The notes under the pieces were generated by a model, which saw only the letters and a list, made by a program, of their open reading frames with translations, was not told where the DNA came from and did no database searches. From Linepithema humile (Eukaryota; Arthropoda; Insecta; Hymenoptera; Formicidae): a stretch of DNA of 64,000 nucleotides. Shown piece by piece: positions 37,701 to 52,300 of this stretch (positions are counted from its first letter, which is position 1; each line of letters opens with the position of its first letter). The stretch is taken from contig NC_090131.1 in NCBI RefSeq assembly GCF_040581485.1, forward strand, positions 22,332,532 through 22,396,531. Direction: 5' to 3'. The translations under genes were made by a program, and so were the position numbers.

Positions 37701-40700
37701 GCGGCTCGACTAGGTCACGGGGAATAAAGCGGGTGGTATAACGCGTGCGGTGTGCCGAACAAAGGTGTAGAGCACAGTACAGATTTATTTTGCCTAATAA
37801 CCCTTCAGGCCATAGCGCCGCAGCGGCGAAAGTAAAGAATGACGAGGAGTTTGTAAAAGTGTTAAAAAACGTTTGCAAAAGAAAGAATTGATGCGCACTA
37901 CTGTTTGCAAGCAAGATAGAAATATTATACAAAGAATTGAAAGAAAATTTTGACTGACATACTGACTGATATTTTAATCGAATTTTAAATGTCTTTCTAC
38001 GTGAGAATTGGCATGATAGGGAATTTTACTTTGGAAGAGATAACATTTAGGAGATCGAGTTGCATTAAAGTGATTGAGAAATTTTAAATTAGGAACTTTG
38101 GATAAGTTTTGGCAGACCATTATATATCTAGATTTTCGAAGGGATTGCGTTTGATATAAAGGTTTCTAAGTTGGTTTATACAGATAAGGCTGAAAATAAG
38201 ATAGCGAATATATAAAACACCTAATATAAAGTCCCTAAAGTTTCTAAGTTTCTGAACATAGTTGAGCATCGTTATATAAGTGGGTTAGCAGACAAACGGC
38301 TGATAACTTGGAGTTATAAAGGATTACATCATGTTGCATTATACTCTTCCGCGTTCTTGTATTCTCTACACTTATAGTCAAGAGAAAACAAACGAATTGT
38401 ATGCCATCTTATATAAATATTTGGTTACGGAACTTTGAAGTATCTATAGCAATAAATATTCTAGCAGTACATAAGCTAATTCGGAACTGGAAACGACGTA
38501 GAAATGTAAAGGAATAAAATAACCGAAGTGCGGGCTTTACTTCCTTGTAACTTCGCTAAATCTCTCACAGTATAGTCAGTCAAAATTTTAATTTCCACAG
38601 AACCATTTAAAATCTGTGTAATGGCTCGTGACGGCCCTCTTTTGTTCACTGATTTTAAATCTATCAAGCTTTCGTAATATTTTTATTATTTTTTAAGTTT
38701 TTAAATTTCTCAATTTCTGTGTTTTTTTTTTATTTCCCAATAATCAAATATTCCGATTCGGATATATTTTCTTCTTATTTGCATTGCCAATTCACAATTA
38801 TGAAACGATAAAAATTAACTTTTATATAACTCTGTTAGGTATCTAAATAATTAGTAAATTTTTTGAAATTCTCCAATAATCGAATGTGGCGAAAATTTTT
38901 TTATTTGCATCAAAGTTCTTTGGAATCCGGATTAAACAGTTTTTAGATTCTTGTCCAATTTTAAATAATTTTGGTAAATTTGAGCTTTGGTTTTACTCTG
39001 GCCTACTCTTCACGCAACGTACATATGACAGATGTTCCGACGATATCTCGCAATCGACCTCCGGTTAATGGGTCGTAGGTCGCAGACCCTATTAACTACT
39101 ACCCGCGAGTAGACCCAATAAATTATATCGCTCATTAAGTGCGCTCTACACGTGGGAATATTCCTTAATGGCTTTCCGCCTTCACTCGGCATGCTTGCGT
39201 GCAAATGCTTCCGCATTTTGCTAATTGCAATTTCTCCCGCAAAAATCTTGTTCTCTCGGCTCAACTCTTGCAAATCTTCATTTATAAGAAGAGATTTTTA
39301 AGCAAAAAATTTCAGTGCTGTTTTTTGAAACAATTTTCAGATAATTTGCGTGTATTCTCTCTCTGTTATAAATTTATACTCTTAAATATTTATACGACAT
39401 AACTAATATAACCAAGAAGGGAATAATTTTATATGAAGAAAGAAATCGCAATTATAGCGTATGTTCTTATATTTTTCTATCAATCTTTGTCTCTGAAAAA
39501 AAATTGATTTAAAAATCTAGGAAATTGATATCTTTTCTTGCCGATTCAACCACACCAGTTACAGGATATTCTGTATGTAGTTAAAAAAGACATGGAAAGG
39601 ATACCTTTTATCTTGTTTTCCTTACGATGTGATGTCTATGCTTTTAAGCCAATTGCAACGGAGAGAAAAGAAAAGTCGTTCATGGAAAACGATTCTTAGG
39701 TTCTCACCATCGCTTACTTTCTTTTACGCGTTTACGTATCGTTCGTACGTGCTGCCACCCTGCTTGACTATCGGCTTGATAAATATGGGCGGCTGTTGAA
39801 TAATGCAACGGCCGCTCCGGCAGTAAACAAGTAACGCAACACCACGGGTTACTGATTCGCCTAAATCACTCTGACCGATCTCCCCCGTTCGCTTATGCGT
39901 CTCACCGCCACATTTTCCACAAGCTATTTGACTTGTATCGCGTTTTGTGGACAATATGAGTATATTTTGTAAATCATAGAAAATTTATAAAAGTTGATTA
40001 TGTGAAAAGATAAAAATTATAATTTTTGTTAAGAAGAAAATTGAATGCGTGTAAAGAATTTTACATAATTATGCTTGTTAATTAAAAAGTAAATCTTTCT
40101 TTTTTTATTTACTTAAAATCGCTTTTACTGAGCTATTAGCGACTATAGAACGTATTTATGCCAACGTAATTAATTCTTAGACCGTAACATCGGTCTCTGT
40201 GAAACCGCTATTCAATCTTAAAGAATTGGTAGGCGAGCAAGATTTCTATAAGGATGAACAAGAAGTGATAGAAAAGGTAAAAATTTAATGAATAAATTGC
40301 GGCGATGGTATTTCACTTAATAACTCGTAGGAAGTACAGGCACGCAATCTGTGTGTTAGGTATAGGTTATTCCGTTAGTAGCGTTTAAGCACGCCTTGAT
40401 GGCCTCAATCACGTCAAATGCGTTGTGTGTAATTGCATTCGAGAATTCCAACATGCGCACATTGCTCTATGCACATACATACGAACACAAAAGTGTTGTA
40501 ACAGATCTCTAGAGCAATTGATTATCAATTATATGTAATAATCGTTATTTTGAATTTATTTCTATAGATTTTATTGTGTGCTTATGCAAAGAAGATCAAG
40601 TATTTTAATATCGTAAAAAATGTCGTTGAAATTGGGGAAAAAATCCGCATAATTCTGCAGAATCAACTGCTTAATTATCACATTGAGATCCAATTCCGCA

Positions 40701-40799
40701 TTTTAAGAATTAGGAATTGAATTTTATAGAACAAATCGCTGTTTCTTAGTTTGTTTTTAATCGCTTGTTCACCGTGGTATATGGCTCAGCTCACGGTTT

Positions 40800-41220
40800 G
40801 CATTCATCTTCGTGGCGTCAGCGAAGGAGGAAGGTAGACACCGAGGAGAGAATCTCAAGTCGGCGGCAGGCTTTCGCACTATAAAGTTGTTCTTGAAGTA
40901 TTCCTATATCGCTCGCCGTTGGTATGCCAATATAGTGCTCGCCCTTTGTCACCCCCTCATTCCCGAGAGCGTGCTCTTGTCGACCACTCTCGTCGCGTCC
41001 CTTGCCGCCGCTGCCATATTCCCTCATCGACCAGCAGAACGTCCCCTGACCCTCTCGCATACCCCGTTTCGCACGCAGTGGTATGTCTGCATGCCGGGGA
41101 TATAATGATTGGCAGCGGACTGTCTGCAGTCCGACCACGACGATGTGTGGACTACGTTCCCCGCCCATCCTTCGCGGATAGCCTTCGTTCGCGGTTGATA
41201 AGAATCATACAGCGCCCGTG
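40800..41220. other. Second GC-rich island
   Basis: A compact GC- and CpG-rich block with overlapping open frames on both strands (40812-41245) and no recognisable protein motif. It contains a perfect 7-bp stem, CGGACTG/CAGTCCG, with a TCTG loop at 41116-41133. As with the island at 37 kb, a regulatory or non-coding-exon role is possible but unproven. Confidence 0.45.
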
Positions 41221-41696
41221 CGAACATTTGAGTTCTATAAATTAAAAATATTGTGTAGAGAACCCACTTTGGACGATCTATAGTTTGCGGCAGAGCTCGG
41301 AATAGAATTCTATTTGCAGTTTGATGTGCCGTTTAATAAGGAAACATCTGATAAATCAGAACACTATACATATGTGTATTCTGATTTTTCAAATGTTTTA
41401 TATTATATGAAACTATACATTTATTCCGAATTCTAGACAGCTATTATGAAACTACTTCGAACTATTTTTGAAAGAATTTTTTTTAGATATTTTTTTAGTA
41501 ATGTTAGTAGATCGGCAGTAAACTTGATTAAATTGCTGTCAATCTGTTCGACATTGCGAACATTTTGTTTATTAGGATATTTAGGGGAAAACGAAATTAT
41601 ATCGATCGGAAACAGTTCCTGAATAGTTTTACAATAGCTATTTTGTTTCGAAATATAAATCGTTCAAACCGAGAGCTTAACAAAATCTGGTAAATA

Positions 41697-42065
41697 TAAA
41701 AACAAACGAAGTGTAAAATACATCGAATACAATTCTCATGGGAAGTTTATAACACGGTCTTTTGGTTATCACAAACCGCTATATAGCGCCAGACTGGACT
41801 TCGAATTTCAACTATCGTGCCAACAATTGGCGTCAAGTTGACCCGAGCTTTTGAAAACTGTTACACGAGATCTCTGTACATTTTCAAAATGTGACTTTAT
41901 GTGTGTCGAATTCTCGTTGTTTTGCTCAACCGGTAGTTATTTCAAATGTCCATTACGATAAAATTCATTACTGACATTAGAAGCCAATTTGCAGACCACG
42001 AAAATTGCTCACTTTAATTAATCTATCTTAATTGATCCAAGAAACCTCATAATATCGTGTTTTTA
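41697..42065. repeat. Diverged tandem duplication, copy 1
   Basis: This segment aligns with 42131-42500 at an offset of about 428-436 bp. Shared landmarks are AATACAAT/GATACAAT, ATATAGCGCCA, GCCAACAATTGGCGTCA and TTTGCAGACC. The best-conserved part is an identical 40-nt core at 41855-41894 that contains the palindromes GAGATCTC and ACATTTTCAAAATGT. The outer boundaries are approximate. Confidence 0.75.
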
Positions 42066-42130
42066 AATATAATACAATGTGTATACAATTTGTATAAACA
42101 ATTGAGCTCTATAAATTAAAAATATAAAAC

Positions 42131-42500
42131 ATTTTGTAAAGACAAAGTGCAAATTACATGGGATACAATCTTTATTTTAAGTTATAACGTAACCTTTTTA
42201 TTATCGTGAACTACCATATAGCGCCATTTCAACAATTGTGCCAACAATTGGCGTCACGTTGGCCTGAGCGTGCTGTTCGTGGAAACTGTTACACGAGATC
42301 TCTGTACATTTTCAAAATGTGAGTTCGTGCGTGTCGAAGTTGCCGCTTTGCTCAACTAGCAGTTACTTCAAGTGCGATAGTTATCTGTTATGGTAAAATT
42401 TATTACTGATACCAGAAGTTATTTTGCAGACCTAATATCACAGAAATAGGTCAATCTAAGTTGATTTAATTATCTGAGAATTTTATAACGCTGTGTTAAT
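42131..42500. repeat. Diverged tandem duplication, copy 2
   Basis: Second copy of the unit above, in the same orientation, with its identical 40-nt core at 42283-42322. Small insertions and deletions distinguish the copies. For example, 14 bases between GCGCCA and TGCCAAC are absent here. Just left of this copy, at about 42104, TCTATAAATTAAAAATA repeats a sequence also seen at 41233, hinting at a third, truncated copy. Confidence 0.75.
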
Positions 42501-45500
42501 TTTCAAGATTGAAAACTACGGACAAAATAAAGAAGCGCTAGTTTTAGATTATAATTTATTTAAATTACGCCTGTTCATGCAATAAAAATGTCATTTATGC
42601 GTGACGTCATTGTAACAGTTTTTCTACTTTGCTATCTTTCTGGATATTAATAATTTGTTTAAGATAACAATCTTTGAAATATTCTAACTTTCTAACATCA
42701 CTAATTTTGTACATTACAATTAAATCTTGCCGAAATTGATGAAAAAGTATTCTGCGTACTTAAATTTCTGTATTATTTTTTTCAATTGTTTTTCCAACTC
42801 ATTTCTCGAGAAATTATTTTTGTTAGAAATTATTTTTATCATAAAGCAGACATATTAAAACTGGGTCGCATATTTCGATTGCGAACAATTGATTTAATTG
42901 CTAGCTAGATTCTTCGCATCATTTTGCCGTCTCATTCTTTTTCGTTAATTGGTGGATTCTAACGTGGTGGTGTTCTGCAGATTTCAACTAGGAAAAGCGC
43001 TGTCGAATACACACAAACGCGACTCTTTAGAATATGACGCGAGATATGCCTTGGCGTGTTAGAAGAATACGAGAGGGAGAAGAGATGGCGTTTAAATTAC
43101 TTCAATTATGCTTGACGCGCACCGCGTTGAACGACTCATTCGATTTTTCCGTCCGCTTTTTTCTACCACAGCCTTTAGATCCTTCGATTTTTTAGAACAG
43201 ACTGAATGTGGCGCAAACAACTTTCTCGAATAAATATCTTAAGTTCGTAAATATTTAAATTTAATGAGAAATAATTGGAGTTTTTAAGATATATTAAAAT
43301 ATATCACGAAATTAAAAATTTTCTTATTCTTCTTCCTTCTAATCTTCTTAATAAATTGTATTCTCACGTTAATTCTTTATTGTAATATTTAATAAAAGAT
43401 TTTATATAATAAGAGATTTTTAATTGTTGGTTATATCTTAAGGGGATGCAACTAATTATTTTTCAAGAAGAAGGATCTCTATAATTCACGTCTCGTAAAT
43501 TCGCGTTGTTAGCAGTATTAGTAATAGTAAATTAGCAAGCAACAACGATCTATGCGACATGGCAACAAGCTTAAGTTAAACGCATGGTTGCTGATAAGGT
43601 TCGTAGTAACAGGCTACTGGATGCTAGCAACGTCGCCTGTGCTATGAGAATGTATACGCGGCAATTCACGCCTCGAGACGTACACGCGTTTCTCTTCGTT
43701 TGATTGTAAAATAATGACATTGGAAGGTAGCGCTTCGCTATTCAATCGTAAAGGAAATGTATTATCGATTCTATCCTATCTGTATCTTTACTAAATAAAT
43801 CGTTGCTTCGCGACGACATTATTATCGATATCCTATTGATGCATTGTAAATTGATCATTAATAATATGATTTAACTTAAATTGTGAAAATGTAAATTGTA
43901 TTATTATCAATTAATTAAATTATGAAAGGTTGCAAAATTCGAAATATTAGCTGTCGGACGATGTCGCGTAAGTTAATTTATATGTCGGCAAAATGTCGGC
44001 ACATTACGTAGCGCCGTTCTCGCTTGCGGTTTTTGCCGGGATGCAGAGAGGCGACGCATTTTGACGTTAATACGATGCGGCCGCCCGCATACGAGATTGA
44101 CGCATCCTGCAGGCTTAATCGGCTGCTCTGTACTACCGCTAATAGCGCATGATCCAATCGCTAATCCGCATCGTACGCTTTTTGCACGACTACTAATTGC
44201 TCCCGTCTCGCGAAAGCTATTTGTTCTACCGACGTCTAAATAGCGGCAGCCATTTAATTTCGCGTTTGGATCGAACATCGAACAATCCATCCCTCGCCTC
44301 ATTCGCAACTCTCTCCAACACTGCCGGCCGGGATCATCTCTTAAGAAGGACTCAATCGTCCGTCTAATTACCGTTGCTTCTCTTTTTTTTTACTTCTCGT
44401 AACTCGTTCGCTCTCGCCTTCCGTATCCTTCTCCCCCATTTTCACTGAACTCTCTCGCCTCTTCAACGTTTCCCTCCTTTCGTTGTTCGATAGTTTATTG
44501 CTATTGTAGTCCGATCAAGTATGTCTCGTCCAAATAAGTCGTTTCATTCGGAGTTTCGTTTTGATACAAAATAAAACACAAGGCACATAATTGTGCTTGC
44601 GATAATACGAACTGCCGTGCAATAAAATACGCGAAAGTGTAATAGCGACAGGGTGAAAATGAAATTCGGGCGGAGGACGAGTGAATAGAAAGGTTGCGTT
44701 GCGTTGCGCGCCAAGTTAACAGCAGCTTAGCGTTTGAGAATAGAAAACGCATACAGTCCGCTCACGTGCGCACGAGTCAGGCTACCACTCGGCTGTAAAT
44801 CAGCCTTAAACCCGGCTGGGCAGCTTACAATCAAACGTACTTAGCCAGCCTTGCCCGTAGCGGAGGGATAAAGTGGCGAAAGACGAAAATGGAATATATC
44901 CACGATCATAAAGCACACATACCACCTAACTTTGCCTCCTTCCTCTTTCTCCCTCTCTCTCTCTGTCTATTCCATTCTTATTCCCTCACGCGATCTCCAG
45001 CTTTTACTTCTAGAAACCACATTCGTAATACGTCGTCCGAGAGAATTCCGCGTAGGATTCTAATGGAGTCACCTCTAAATGTGTATCCATACGTCAGAAT
45101 TTCGACCAAGGCACTTTTTTTTATCCCGCACGGATTAAATATAGTGTTGTCTGTGAGTATTGAAATGTTTTACCGCGAGATATCCATATTTCTATATAAT
45201 TTCTCAATTATCTTTAGCAATGGCGCGCATTGAAATTAATTAAAATATAAATGAGTGGATGGACGGATGGCAACTTATCAGATTGAAAGCTAATAGATTT
45301 TGAGTTGTTAATAGAAATAAGCAGTGAGGTGTTAAATGACTGTGCTGTTTGAAAAAAATTGACAAACATTTCCAAACAAAATTATTTTGGATATTTTGAC
45401 ACTCAAGTTTTATTAGTTTTCTGATTGAAACAATTTTCTTTTTTTCCTTTCTTTTTTTTTCTTCTTTTTCACGAATGTGTTATATTAGCGATACCGTTCG

Positions 45501-47469
45501 TTCAGCAATAATAGTTTCTCGAGGACCCTTAAGGCTATTATTGCGCGAGAAGTTAATAAGATTAGCTTCCCAACGTTATCTCTAAATTGCCATATGTTTT
45601 CTGGCCTAACGCGATAATAGGGATTAGAAAGGACCGTTTTGAGGGTTGTACCAGGTTAGATAGAGTACGCTGTTTGGGGGAGGGGATTTTCAAAGATTCA
45701 GATTAGAAAGGTCTAATTGCTACCTAATCCACCAGTGAATATCGTTATCAGCCCGAATGTCCGATTTGCACAAAGAGGATCTCGATACACGCACGAATTC
45801 AGGCCTTCGACAGCGAGACAATATCGACCGTCAATTTAATACCCCAGAAACGATCGACATATCTGTGCAAAGTGAAGTTTGTATTTTTTGGGCGACATAA
45901 ACAGCAATAAGTTACTTAATAATTCTGTTGAGATTAGCTAAAATATATTTATTGCTTGCAGGAATAGCGTCAAACAGAAATATTTAATTTCGTGAGAAAG
46001 ATTTTCTCGCGCTAACGTTGAGAGCGTCGCATTTTCCGCGCATTACAGCAGAAATTAAGCTATCTAACGCCGTGCCCATATTTTTCGCGCTTCTTCCCAC
46101 TTCCGCGTGGAACGTTATGCAAAGCTCGGGGATCCCTTTATCACTTTTCCCTCTAACGACTTCTTTCTTCGCGGCTCTCCCGCCGTACCGCCGCCTTTAA
46201 GGAAACCATTTCCATATCTCTCTTGCCCATCTCGCTCCGTCGCGTTGTCTTCGTGTGTTGTCCATAGTGCGGCACGGACGATCCGTTCTCGCGATAGTCT
46301 CTATCGCCAAGTTCCGCTCTTCCTTCCGGTTATTTATTTTCGCACACTTGCACATGCAATATAGTAGCGGAGGAAAGGTATTAAATATGGAATATTGTTT
46401 ATGTTTCGCGCTCTTTTTTTCTCATAAAATATATATTTTCGAATTTTGATATTAAATGCTTGTGCAATACTGTTTAATTATCATTAATGAGTTTAATTAT
46501 TATTTATTAGTGAACAAATTTAAAACATGGGTCAGTAACGGGTTAATATTCTATTCAATGAGATCATATTATAATTTGGCGATAAATTTGAATACATAAG
46601 CCGATTCCATATGGATTCACATGGTTCATTCTGTCATCGCCGACTTGATTAAAGATTAATTGATTATGTTTTGGTCACATATAACTGTTATACATTAAAT
46701 ACTCTGTTATTATTAACATTAACAATAATAATGATCAGAGCAATAATGTTCGAAGTATCAGCTGTCGATCGGTCATATAATTTTCGAAAAAAAGATTTAC
46801 GCCCAGTGTTTCGTAAGACACGAGTAACTGGACTCACCTAAGCACTCGTCACGTAAAACAATACATTTTATCTTTTCAACGGCAATGTCAACAATATGAC
46901 GAGCAAAAAGCTCAGCGGATAAAAATGACAGAGACCAATCAACATCTGGAGATAACTCCCGCGATCCAAGGGACGTTATCGCACAAAGCCTGTTTGCCAA
47001 GCCACGAAGAAAGATGGATAGTTTTCATCGTCTTGCACCATAAATCCTCGTGAGAGAATCTCGCGCGGCGATAAAGGAAGAGATAAGGAGATACCACAGA
47101 AGGAACTGCCATCTTCTTTTGTGGTGGGGTAAAATCGAAGGAACCCCGCTCAGTTTTGAGACATTAACACGCGTATGTGAAACGGTTGAATGAATCGATT
47201 AGTCAAGTTGGTTTCCAGTTACGGATTAAACGAGACACGAGCATCATATCTACATTATTGCCCTGACGGATTCTAATCCTTGGGTTGCCAGTCCATAATT
47301 CCGCAGTCCAAGCTCGAACAGTTCTTGAATAATGGACGATTAAAGCTGACCGTTCGCGCCTGACCTAATTTGACTCGCACCTGATCTAATCCTAACCATA
47401 TCGTTTGGATTTCCTCGGAGACGCCGCGTTATCTTGATTGTCGAATAGACGGCACACTGCGGAGGATCC

Positions 47470-47499
47470 GGATGCCGTCGGATGCCGTCGGATGCCATG
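47470..47499. repeat. Three copies of a 10-bp unit
   Basis: GGATGCCGTC occurs twice in tandem, followed by GGATGCCATG. It is a short minisatellite-like repeat in the long intron. Confidence 0.9.
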
Positions 47500-48654
47500 A
47501 AAGGTAAACTGAATTGATATCAGTCGAAATCAGGTTACGACCACCTAATTTCTATCCTGCGCTGCTGCCAATCTCAATATCAAACTGATACGCATGCGAG
47601 ATTCTCCGCAAACATGTGTTAGTTGCTCGATGCAAAACGATATCGCACATATTTGGTATTTTCGCTTTTACGGTGAAAATTTTACAGTGTGTGCAGAGCG
47701 ATCATCTGACCGCGTTAAGACCGACAGCCGATTGAGTTGAGATAGCGTGATATATGATGACAAAATAAAAAGATCGTGCGGAAATGAACAACAACTATCT
47801 ATCGGTCGATGTAAGGTGGCATTTTTTTCACGCCAACAGATTATACCGAATATATAACACCTCGAGGATCAAAGCTGGAAAATATTTTAGCGAAATCCCT
47901 GTCCAATGGGCGTGATCCTGACCTTATATCGGATCACGGAGCCTGAAAACGTGAACGATAAAGGCGAGCGTGTCGCTGGGAACCCGAGTAACCTGGATTT
48001 ACTAAGCGGGTGTAGAAGCGAAGGATAGATTTTGGCCGGATGCCAACAACGGCACTGCGGATGTCGATGGTGACACTGCGCGCGTTGGTGGGGCTTGGTT
48101 CGTTCGATTGCACCACTGGGACATCCACTTACGAGTCCAGGGCGCAGTCAAATAACAATTTATATTGTTATTGTTATAATATTGCTATTTGTTCGTATAT
48201 TTATGTACACGCGGTTTCCTCAAATTTGAGTATATCAGTACTGCGGCAGAAAATTTTGCAAGGAATTAATAAAACTGCGATTTTTTATTTCAATTAAGTT
48301 TTTGAAATATGAAGATTTAACATTTGATCGTAAGCCACATACGCGTGTATGGTGTATTTCAAAATCCTGTATAATGTTGATATAATCACATTTTTAATTT
48401 TATAACTAATTAGCTATGAATAGAAAATTGATAAAAATTGGTTACTAAAATTGAATTGATCAGAAAATATGAGGGGAGAATTTTATCTGGAAAAGATAGT
48501 ATTTTAAAGAAAGGTAATCGATCACATCTGACCGCGTTGAGCAACAGTAAAAAAAACTTCGCAAGTATAATCGAACATCTTATCAGAGGGAAGCCATTCA
48601 AGCATTTTTCGACACTTACAAACTCGTGTTTGTACTGTTATCAGTATCTATTTC

Positions 48655-48703
48655 AGAACTACATAGGCCATCCATTTTAGAACTACATAGCCACATTCAT
48701 TTT
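48655..48703. repeat. 24-bp tandem duplication
   Basis: AGAACTACATAG followed by a CCA-containing, T-ending segment occurs at 48655-48678 and again at 48679-48703 with small differences. Confidence 0.85.
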
Positions 48704-49225
48704 TCGCAACTGCCAGTAAACGACACTGCCGTTTGATGCATGTCGCGCTATATTCACAAATCGTGGATCTGACACCGTGTACGGATTTAATTAAACGGTA
48801 CAATGTAGTATTAACTTTAAAAAGCATGCAGTACATAAAATATAATAATAAGTAATATAATGTGTGTAAATACGATATACGATTTAAATCACGAGAAATT
48901 TATTCTCTTTATCATAAAGATAATTTGACATTCAACGATACGCGACGCGCAACAGCAGAGTTTTAATATAAACGTTGATCGCGATGTAAAATATAAATAT
49001 GTTCAAATTATAACAGCATCTAGAGTAATTAATAATTTGCAAATATTTATTGCACACATTGAATTTTGTATTCGACCTTTAAGCAAATGTTTAATTCATA
49101 TTACATAATTACCGAGTAAAATCAACTTTTTATATACATTCTGAAATAATTATGTAAATTATTTCGAAATAAAAGAATAATGAATGAAAAATTGAATGCG
49201 CCAAATGATTATTTTTCAAACATTA

Positions 49226-49345
49226 ATTATATAAAATATATAATATAAAATAATATCAATAATAAAATAATATCAATAATAAAATAATAATAATAATAAT
49301 TACATAAAATATATAAAATAAAATAAAACTATAATAAAATATATT
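49226..49345. repeat. AATAA-rich low-complexity stretch
   Basis: Repeated AATAATATCAATAATAAAAT and (TAA)n runs over about 120 bp. Nothing coding. Confidence 0.8.
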
Positions 49346-52300
49346 TGTATTTATAGATCAACATTTGTGCTACAGCTTTATTTATTGCAAACTATATATC
49401 GGCAAGTGTCAAATTATTTTTATTTTGCATTTTTCGCTAATAATTATAAAGAAATGAGATATATAATTTATTTAATAATAAATGAAGATAATACACAAAA
49501 AAACTAAATTTCTCGAGATTTATATTTTATTATATTTTACATAACGTAATTTTAGAATTGAAATTATATTATATTATATTATTAAATTCGCGCGCACGCA
49601 TCACAAAGATTTATTCCTATGTATCTGCAATTTGTGCAGACATAGCACGGATATGCATCAAACGGTAGTGTCGTTCACTGGCAGTCTCGAAAAATGGATG
49701 TGACTATATCGCTCCAATTTTTAAAATGGATGCCGATACTGAAACGGGAGCTAAACGGGAGCTAAACGCTCCACGAAAAACGCCGAAATGGCCACTCTCA
49801 GATTTCTCTCTGACTCTATCTTTCCGCAGCAGGATCTAAACAGATTTTTAATTCAGTTACGATCATATAAATCTAAGCAGCGAGTGGTAACATCGTGGTA
49901 ACATTGTTGGCGATGTCGCAACGTCGTGTCGCTACATTATGCCGGTTAATGTATTACGCTCCCGTGCGCGCGAGTGTGCATGCGCGCGTTATACATGGAT
50001 GGACGCGTCCACGTGTATTGTGAAAATGAATGACGCATTTCGTTACAGCGACATTAAGGCGCTTTCGTTCATTCCTGCGGAAACGCGATAGCTTATGCGC
50101 CAGCCCATGTGGATATGCCACTTATACGCTCTGCACGCTTGACTGGGCGGATCGGACGTAAATTGTATTTTCTGGACCGCGACGCAGACGATGCGTTCGA
50201 TTGGCCGATCGCACGCTGCCACTGATTCTGTTCTCGCCAGATTTCCTCTCTGACACAGATCGATTTCGGCGGGGGGAATTTATTTACTTCTTTCAGCAGT
50301 TTTTTCCTCTTCAGTTGCTCCAACGTGCTTCAACATCATTCATTCGTTTATCATTATAAACTACCATCGTGATAAAAACTAATTATAGTTTTACTTCAAT
50401 TTGCAATTTATATTTATTCCCACTTAAGTAAAACAGAGCTAAATGCAATTCCCGATTATGATTAAATTTTATTTGACTTTCTGCTATTTTAATTTGATTT
50501 GTGCAATTATATTATAAATTACACATTTATTTGAATAAGTTTGTTCAAAGCTTGGTATAAATAATAATTAGATGGATGGATAAATTTCACGGTATAGATG
50601 AATACATTAAATTTTAGCATGATCGCGTTTGATTATGTTCATATGAAAATGTGGCATTATCGCAAAAGTTTTATCGACTGATCGGGTTCCCTCCTCGAAT
50701 GCTCTTGCATTTGACGCATAACGATGCCGTTAATCCTACCACGGAAACTTCACCGGAATCTCTCAATGAAGGAAATATATCTATTCACGAGATAAAGCCG
50801 TCGAATTGGGCATTAATTCGCGGAGGAATTGAAAGAGATGGCTCGCTATCTCGCGCTTTTTCTCACACTTTCTTCCTGTTCACTTCATTCCCCTCTCCGC
50901 ACTCATACATTTTTCACTAGAAATCCGAAAAGATCCATTTGGGCTGATGGAGGATAACTCCTCTCCGACAGGATGAACAAGGGGGGGTAGGGAGGCGCGA
51001 GTAAGAGGAACAAGGATAGCTGGATTGACAGGAGAGAGGAAGCAGATAAATAGTTAGCTAAAGAACAGCTTACAATTTTCTCTCGGTATTTATATTTTTG
51101 CCAATAAACTTTACGAAGATAATAAAAGTTTATTCTTTAAACGACTCCGAGTGAACTTTAACGAAGTCTCACTTTGAGATTTAGTTACTAAAATGCTTTT
51201 TAACATAGAACATTTAAAAACTAGAAAGATGTCTTCCGCGAAATTTTCAATAAGCGAATATTAATTTCAAATTGAACAAAGAATCCACGGATCAGATAAG
51301 GGCGGATGTCAAAGGATACATCGCGTCAATATCGAAAGGATTAAGGAACAAAAAAATGTATGATTTTCTGAATACTCAGTTCAAAGTAGCAATTGTGCGG
51401 ACATCTCTTCTCGAGCGGTAGTATTTTTACAAGTTAAATAAGCAAGTAAGGACTCTTTCCTGCGAATTGGTTCTGAATTTTATTGGTTCGCAATTTGTGC
51501 GCGACAAAGGAGTTGCTCAGCTACTACGAACCTAGCCTTTAAATGGTAATTACGTGAAAGATCCTTTTCCCCTGCCTCCTCTCCCTCTCCGTTTTCGACG
51601 GAGGAAACGATTTTGTAGAATTAAATGTATTCCACTTACGAGTTCGAGCGCTTCGAGAAATTACCGATTTTGCCGCCTGATGGCGAAAGCATTTAGCTGA
51701 AGAATTGGGAATGCGTCTGAGAAAGGAGAGACTGGAAGTTATTATAAAAAGTATTCAAGATCGATTCGCAGATGAAGAATCTTTACTTAGAGGTAGTAAA
51801 AAATCAACGAAAATCAAAAACTTTGTGAAAACTTGAAAACTATGCGAAGGACTCGGTGGATGATGAGGAGGGAATAGTCTCTTTCCTGATCCTTGATTGG
51901 TATCGGGCCTTAAACGCCTCCTTACTCCATTCCGGAAATTGATCCAGACGAGGGTTTGCATTGATTATTCAGACCAGACCTTTCTCTCCCGTCCGGGGCA
52001 ATGGAAATATTGAGTAACTAGATGGAGTCTTTCCTTAATTGAAAAACAGCTAATGCTCTTTCAGCGAAACAAGGGCAAAGAAAGAAAAAGGGATTAAGAA
52101 AGCAAAGTAAATAATTTGGAATAATAATAATAATAATATATCGTATAACATATCGTAATATCGTGGAATATTTTTTTATGGAATATCAAGCGAGAGGTTA
52201 TTTGAAATAACAATAGATATTTGGTTACTATTCCCAGATTCATCATTCTAAACGTATGTATGTATGCGTGTGTATGGAAAAGATCATATCTATCTGTACA

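Noticed and set aside
37207..37932. 241-codon minus-strand open frame, the longest in the window
   Set aside because: It starts at TTG and has no internal Met until three residues from the end. It is low in complexity over its Gly and Pro runs, has no domain, and lies in a GC-rich island where stops are scarce.
46797..47000. Minus-strand frame running into a GTGAGT donor at about 46836
   Set aside because: The frame starts at TTG with no upstream ATG before a stop. The sequence before the donor lacks a pyrimidine tract, so it is neither a clear exon nor a ratchet site. It could be a non-coding 5' exon but I cannot support that.
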